Position numbers and translations under genes: made by a program | Source: an uncultured Muribaculaceae bacterium | Lineage (GTDB): Bacteria > Bacteroidota > Bacteroidia > Bacteroidales > Muribaculaceae | Direction: 5' to 3' | DNA: 6,576 nucleotides | Assembly (NCBI GenBank): GCA_910584665.1 | Contig: CAJUBL010000094.1 | Coordinates: 1-6,576 of the forward strand | Notes under the pieces: model-generated | Databases searched by the model: none | Told to the model about the DNA's origin: nothing | The model's input: the letters and a program-made list of their open reading frames with translations, nothing else | Shown here: positions 6,101 to 6,576 of the stretch, one piece after another | Numbering within the stretch: position 1 is the first letter of the stretch | Layout: every line of letters starts with the position of its first letter

Positions 6101-6576
6101 TGACCACGTCCTCGCTTCGGGCAAGAACGTTAATGTTCTCGTTGTCGACACCGAGGTTTACTCCAACACCGGCGGACAGGCATCGAAAGCTACTCCTATC
6201 GGTGCTATCGCCAAGTTTGCCGCCGCCGGCAAGCGTGTCCGCAAGAAAGACCTCGGTCTTATCGCCACCACCTACGGCTATGTCTACGCCGCACAGGTTG
6301 CAATGGGCGCCGATCAGGCCCAGACTCTTAAGGCTATACGCGAGGCCGAGGCCTATGACGGTCCATCGATCATCATAGCCTATGCCCCCTGTATCAACCA
6401 CGGTCTGAAAGCCGGTATGGGCAAGTCCCAGCAGGAAGAGGCCAACGCAGTCGCATGCGGTTACTGGCACCTGTGGCGTTACAACCCTGCCGTTGAGGCC
6501 GAAGGACAGAATCCGTTTACCCTTGACAGCAAGGAACCCAACTGGGACGAGTTCGAAAACTTCCTCAAGGGCGAGG
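3162..6576 (+). CDS. nifJ: Pyruvate:ferredoxin (flavodoxin) oxidoreductase, 3' end cut by window
   Basis: The enzyme oxidatively decarboxylates pyruvate with CoA to acetyl-CoA and CO2 in the cytoplasm and passes two electrons to ferredoxin or flavodoxin; it links glycolysis to fermentation in anaerobes. The frame is open without interruption for 1138 codons to the window edge. Homologues of about 1170-1200 residues suggest that some 40-50 residues are missing. The domain order is that of the single-chain enzyme. The N-terminal pyruvate/TPP domain has YPITPSS (30-36), a glutamate at E66 and SAR ending at R117. The gamma-type domain has GLGADGTVGANKN (425-437). The EKR motif is at 674-676. Two ferredoxin-type clusters have cysteines 690/693/696/700 and 747/750/753/757. 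Proximal-cluster cysteines are 817, 820, 845 and 1077. The TPP motif GDG is at 968-970, with YSNTGGQ at 1000-1006. The start MSKEKKFLTCDGNQAAAH fits the family. Seven further cysteines lie between 905 and 948, and the usual Trp after GDG is Ala971. The gene is GC-rich compared with its left neighbours, as expected for a highly expressed core gene. Identity is near certain. Confidence 0.97.
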   Translation, partial: MSKEKKFLTCDGNQAAAHVSYMFSEVAAIYPITPSSTMAEYVDEWAAAGRKNIFGETVLVQEMQSEGGAAGAVHGSLQAGALTTTYTASQGLLLMIPNMYKIAGEQLPCVFHVSARTIASHALSIFGDHQDVMSVRQTGFAMLAEGSVQEVMDLSGVAHLSTIKSRIPFVNFFDGFRTSHEIQKIEQIDQEDLAPLLDREAVADFRRRALTPEAPVARGMAENGDVFFQHRESCNTAYEAVPGIVENYMKEISKITGRNYGLFNYYGAPDADRVIIAMGSVTQAAQEAIDHLTAQGEKVGLVAVHLYRPFSAKHFLAAVPATAKRIAVLDRTKEPGANGEPLLLDVKDCFYGKADAPVIVGGRYGLASKDTTPAAIISVFENLALPQPKDRFTVGIVDDVTFTSLPLKEEIALGGESTYEAKFYGLGADGTVGANKNSVKIIGDNTDKYCQAYFAYDSKKSGGFTCSHLRFGDDPIRSTYLVNTPNFVACHVQAYLHMYDVTRGLRDGGTFLLNTIWEGEELAKNLPAKVKKYFADHNITVYYINATKIAQEIGLGNRTNTILQSAFFRITEVIPVDLAVEQMKKFIVKSYGKKGQDVVDKNYAAVDRGGEYRQLHVDPAWSQLAPEAPAANDDPAFINEIVRPINAQDGDLLKVSAFRGIEDGTWKQGTAAYEKRGVAAFVPEWLEENCIQCNKCAYVCPHAAIRPFVLDAAEMSAAPFAEDRTLPAIGKTMAGMRFVQAVDVLDCLGCGNCVDVCPGKKGVKALRMKPLETQLDHQTEWDYCVKKVASKQNLVDIKANVKNSQFATPLFEFSGACSGCGETPYVKLISQLFGDHEMVANATGCSSIYSGSVPSTPYTTNAQGHGPAWGNSLFEDFAEFGLGMTIANEKMTERLAGFMKDATECPKCCDEIKKLAAEWLELRDNAAETRRIADALIPLCEACGCDTCNNILSLKGFIVKRSQWIIAGDGAAYDIGFGGLDHVLASGKNVNVLVVDTEVYSNTGGQASKATPIGAIAKFAAAGKRVRKKDLGLIATTYGYVYAAQVAMGADQAQTLKAIREAEAYDGPSIIIAYAPCINHGLKAGMGKSQQEEANAVACGYWHLWRYNPAVEAEGQNPFTLDSKEPNWDEFENFLKGE

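Overview
The window looks like a chromosomal segment of an anaerobic Bacteroidota bacterium, most probably a gut Bacteroidales; Muribaculaceae is a guess from overall resemblance. Three things point there: a type IX secretion (T9SS) type A sorting domain, promoter-like TAnnTTTG boxes without strong Shine-Dalgarno sequences, and a single-chain pyruvate:ferredoxin oxidoreductase of the kind used in anaerobic central metabolism.

Left part (1-2828, minus strand): two secreted-protein genes lie in the same direction, 13 bp apart, and are probably one transcript. The upstream gene encodes a 146-residue protein with a signal peptide, a single Rhs/YD-type motif and a C-terminal T9SS sorting domain. 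The downstream gene encodes a 782-residue protein with a signal peptide, a beta-rich N-terminal region, an SpvB/TcaC-type N-terminal domain and four FG-GAP/VCBS-like calcium-binding loops. It stops where related Rhs/TcB-type proteins would continue, and it has neither Rhs core nor sorting domain. Both genes are AT-rich, and together they look like an accessory Rhs-toxin-like or surface-protein locus.

Middle (2829-3161): a 333-bp divergent intergenic region. It holds a good -7 box for the minus-strand pair, a plausible promoter for the plus-strand gene, and several inverted repeats. These include a 7+7 bp dyad just downstream of the predicted nifJ -7 box and a long-span 7-bp inverted repeat of unknown meaning.

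Right part (3162-6576, plus strand): nifJ, pyruvate:ferredoxin (flavodoxin) oxidoreductase, is complete at its 5' end and cut by the window edge after 1138 codons. All cofactor ligands that can be checked are present: 12 cysteines for three [4Fe-4S] clusters, the TPP motifs and the pyruvate-site residues. It is much more GC-rich than the left part. Its one unusual feature is a cysteine-rich stretch between the proximal-cluster motif and the TPP motif.

The housekeeping nifJ gene and the secreted pair show no obvious functional link; they only share a divergent intergenic region. I do not see a clearly new biological system. The best leads are the paired YD-motif/sorting-domain and SpvB proteins, and the regulatory-looking dyads upstream of nifJ.
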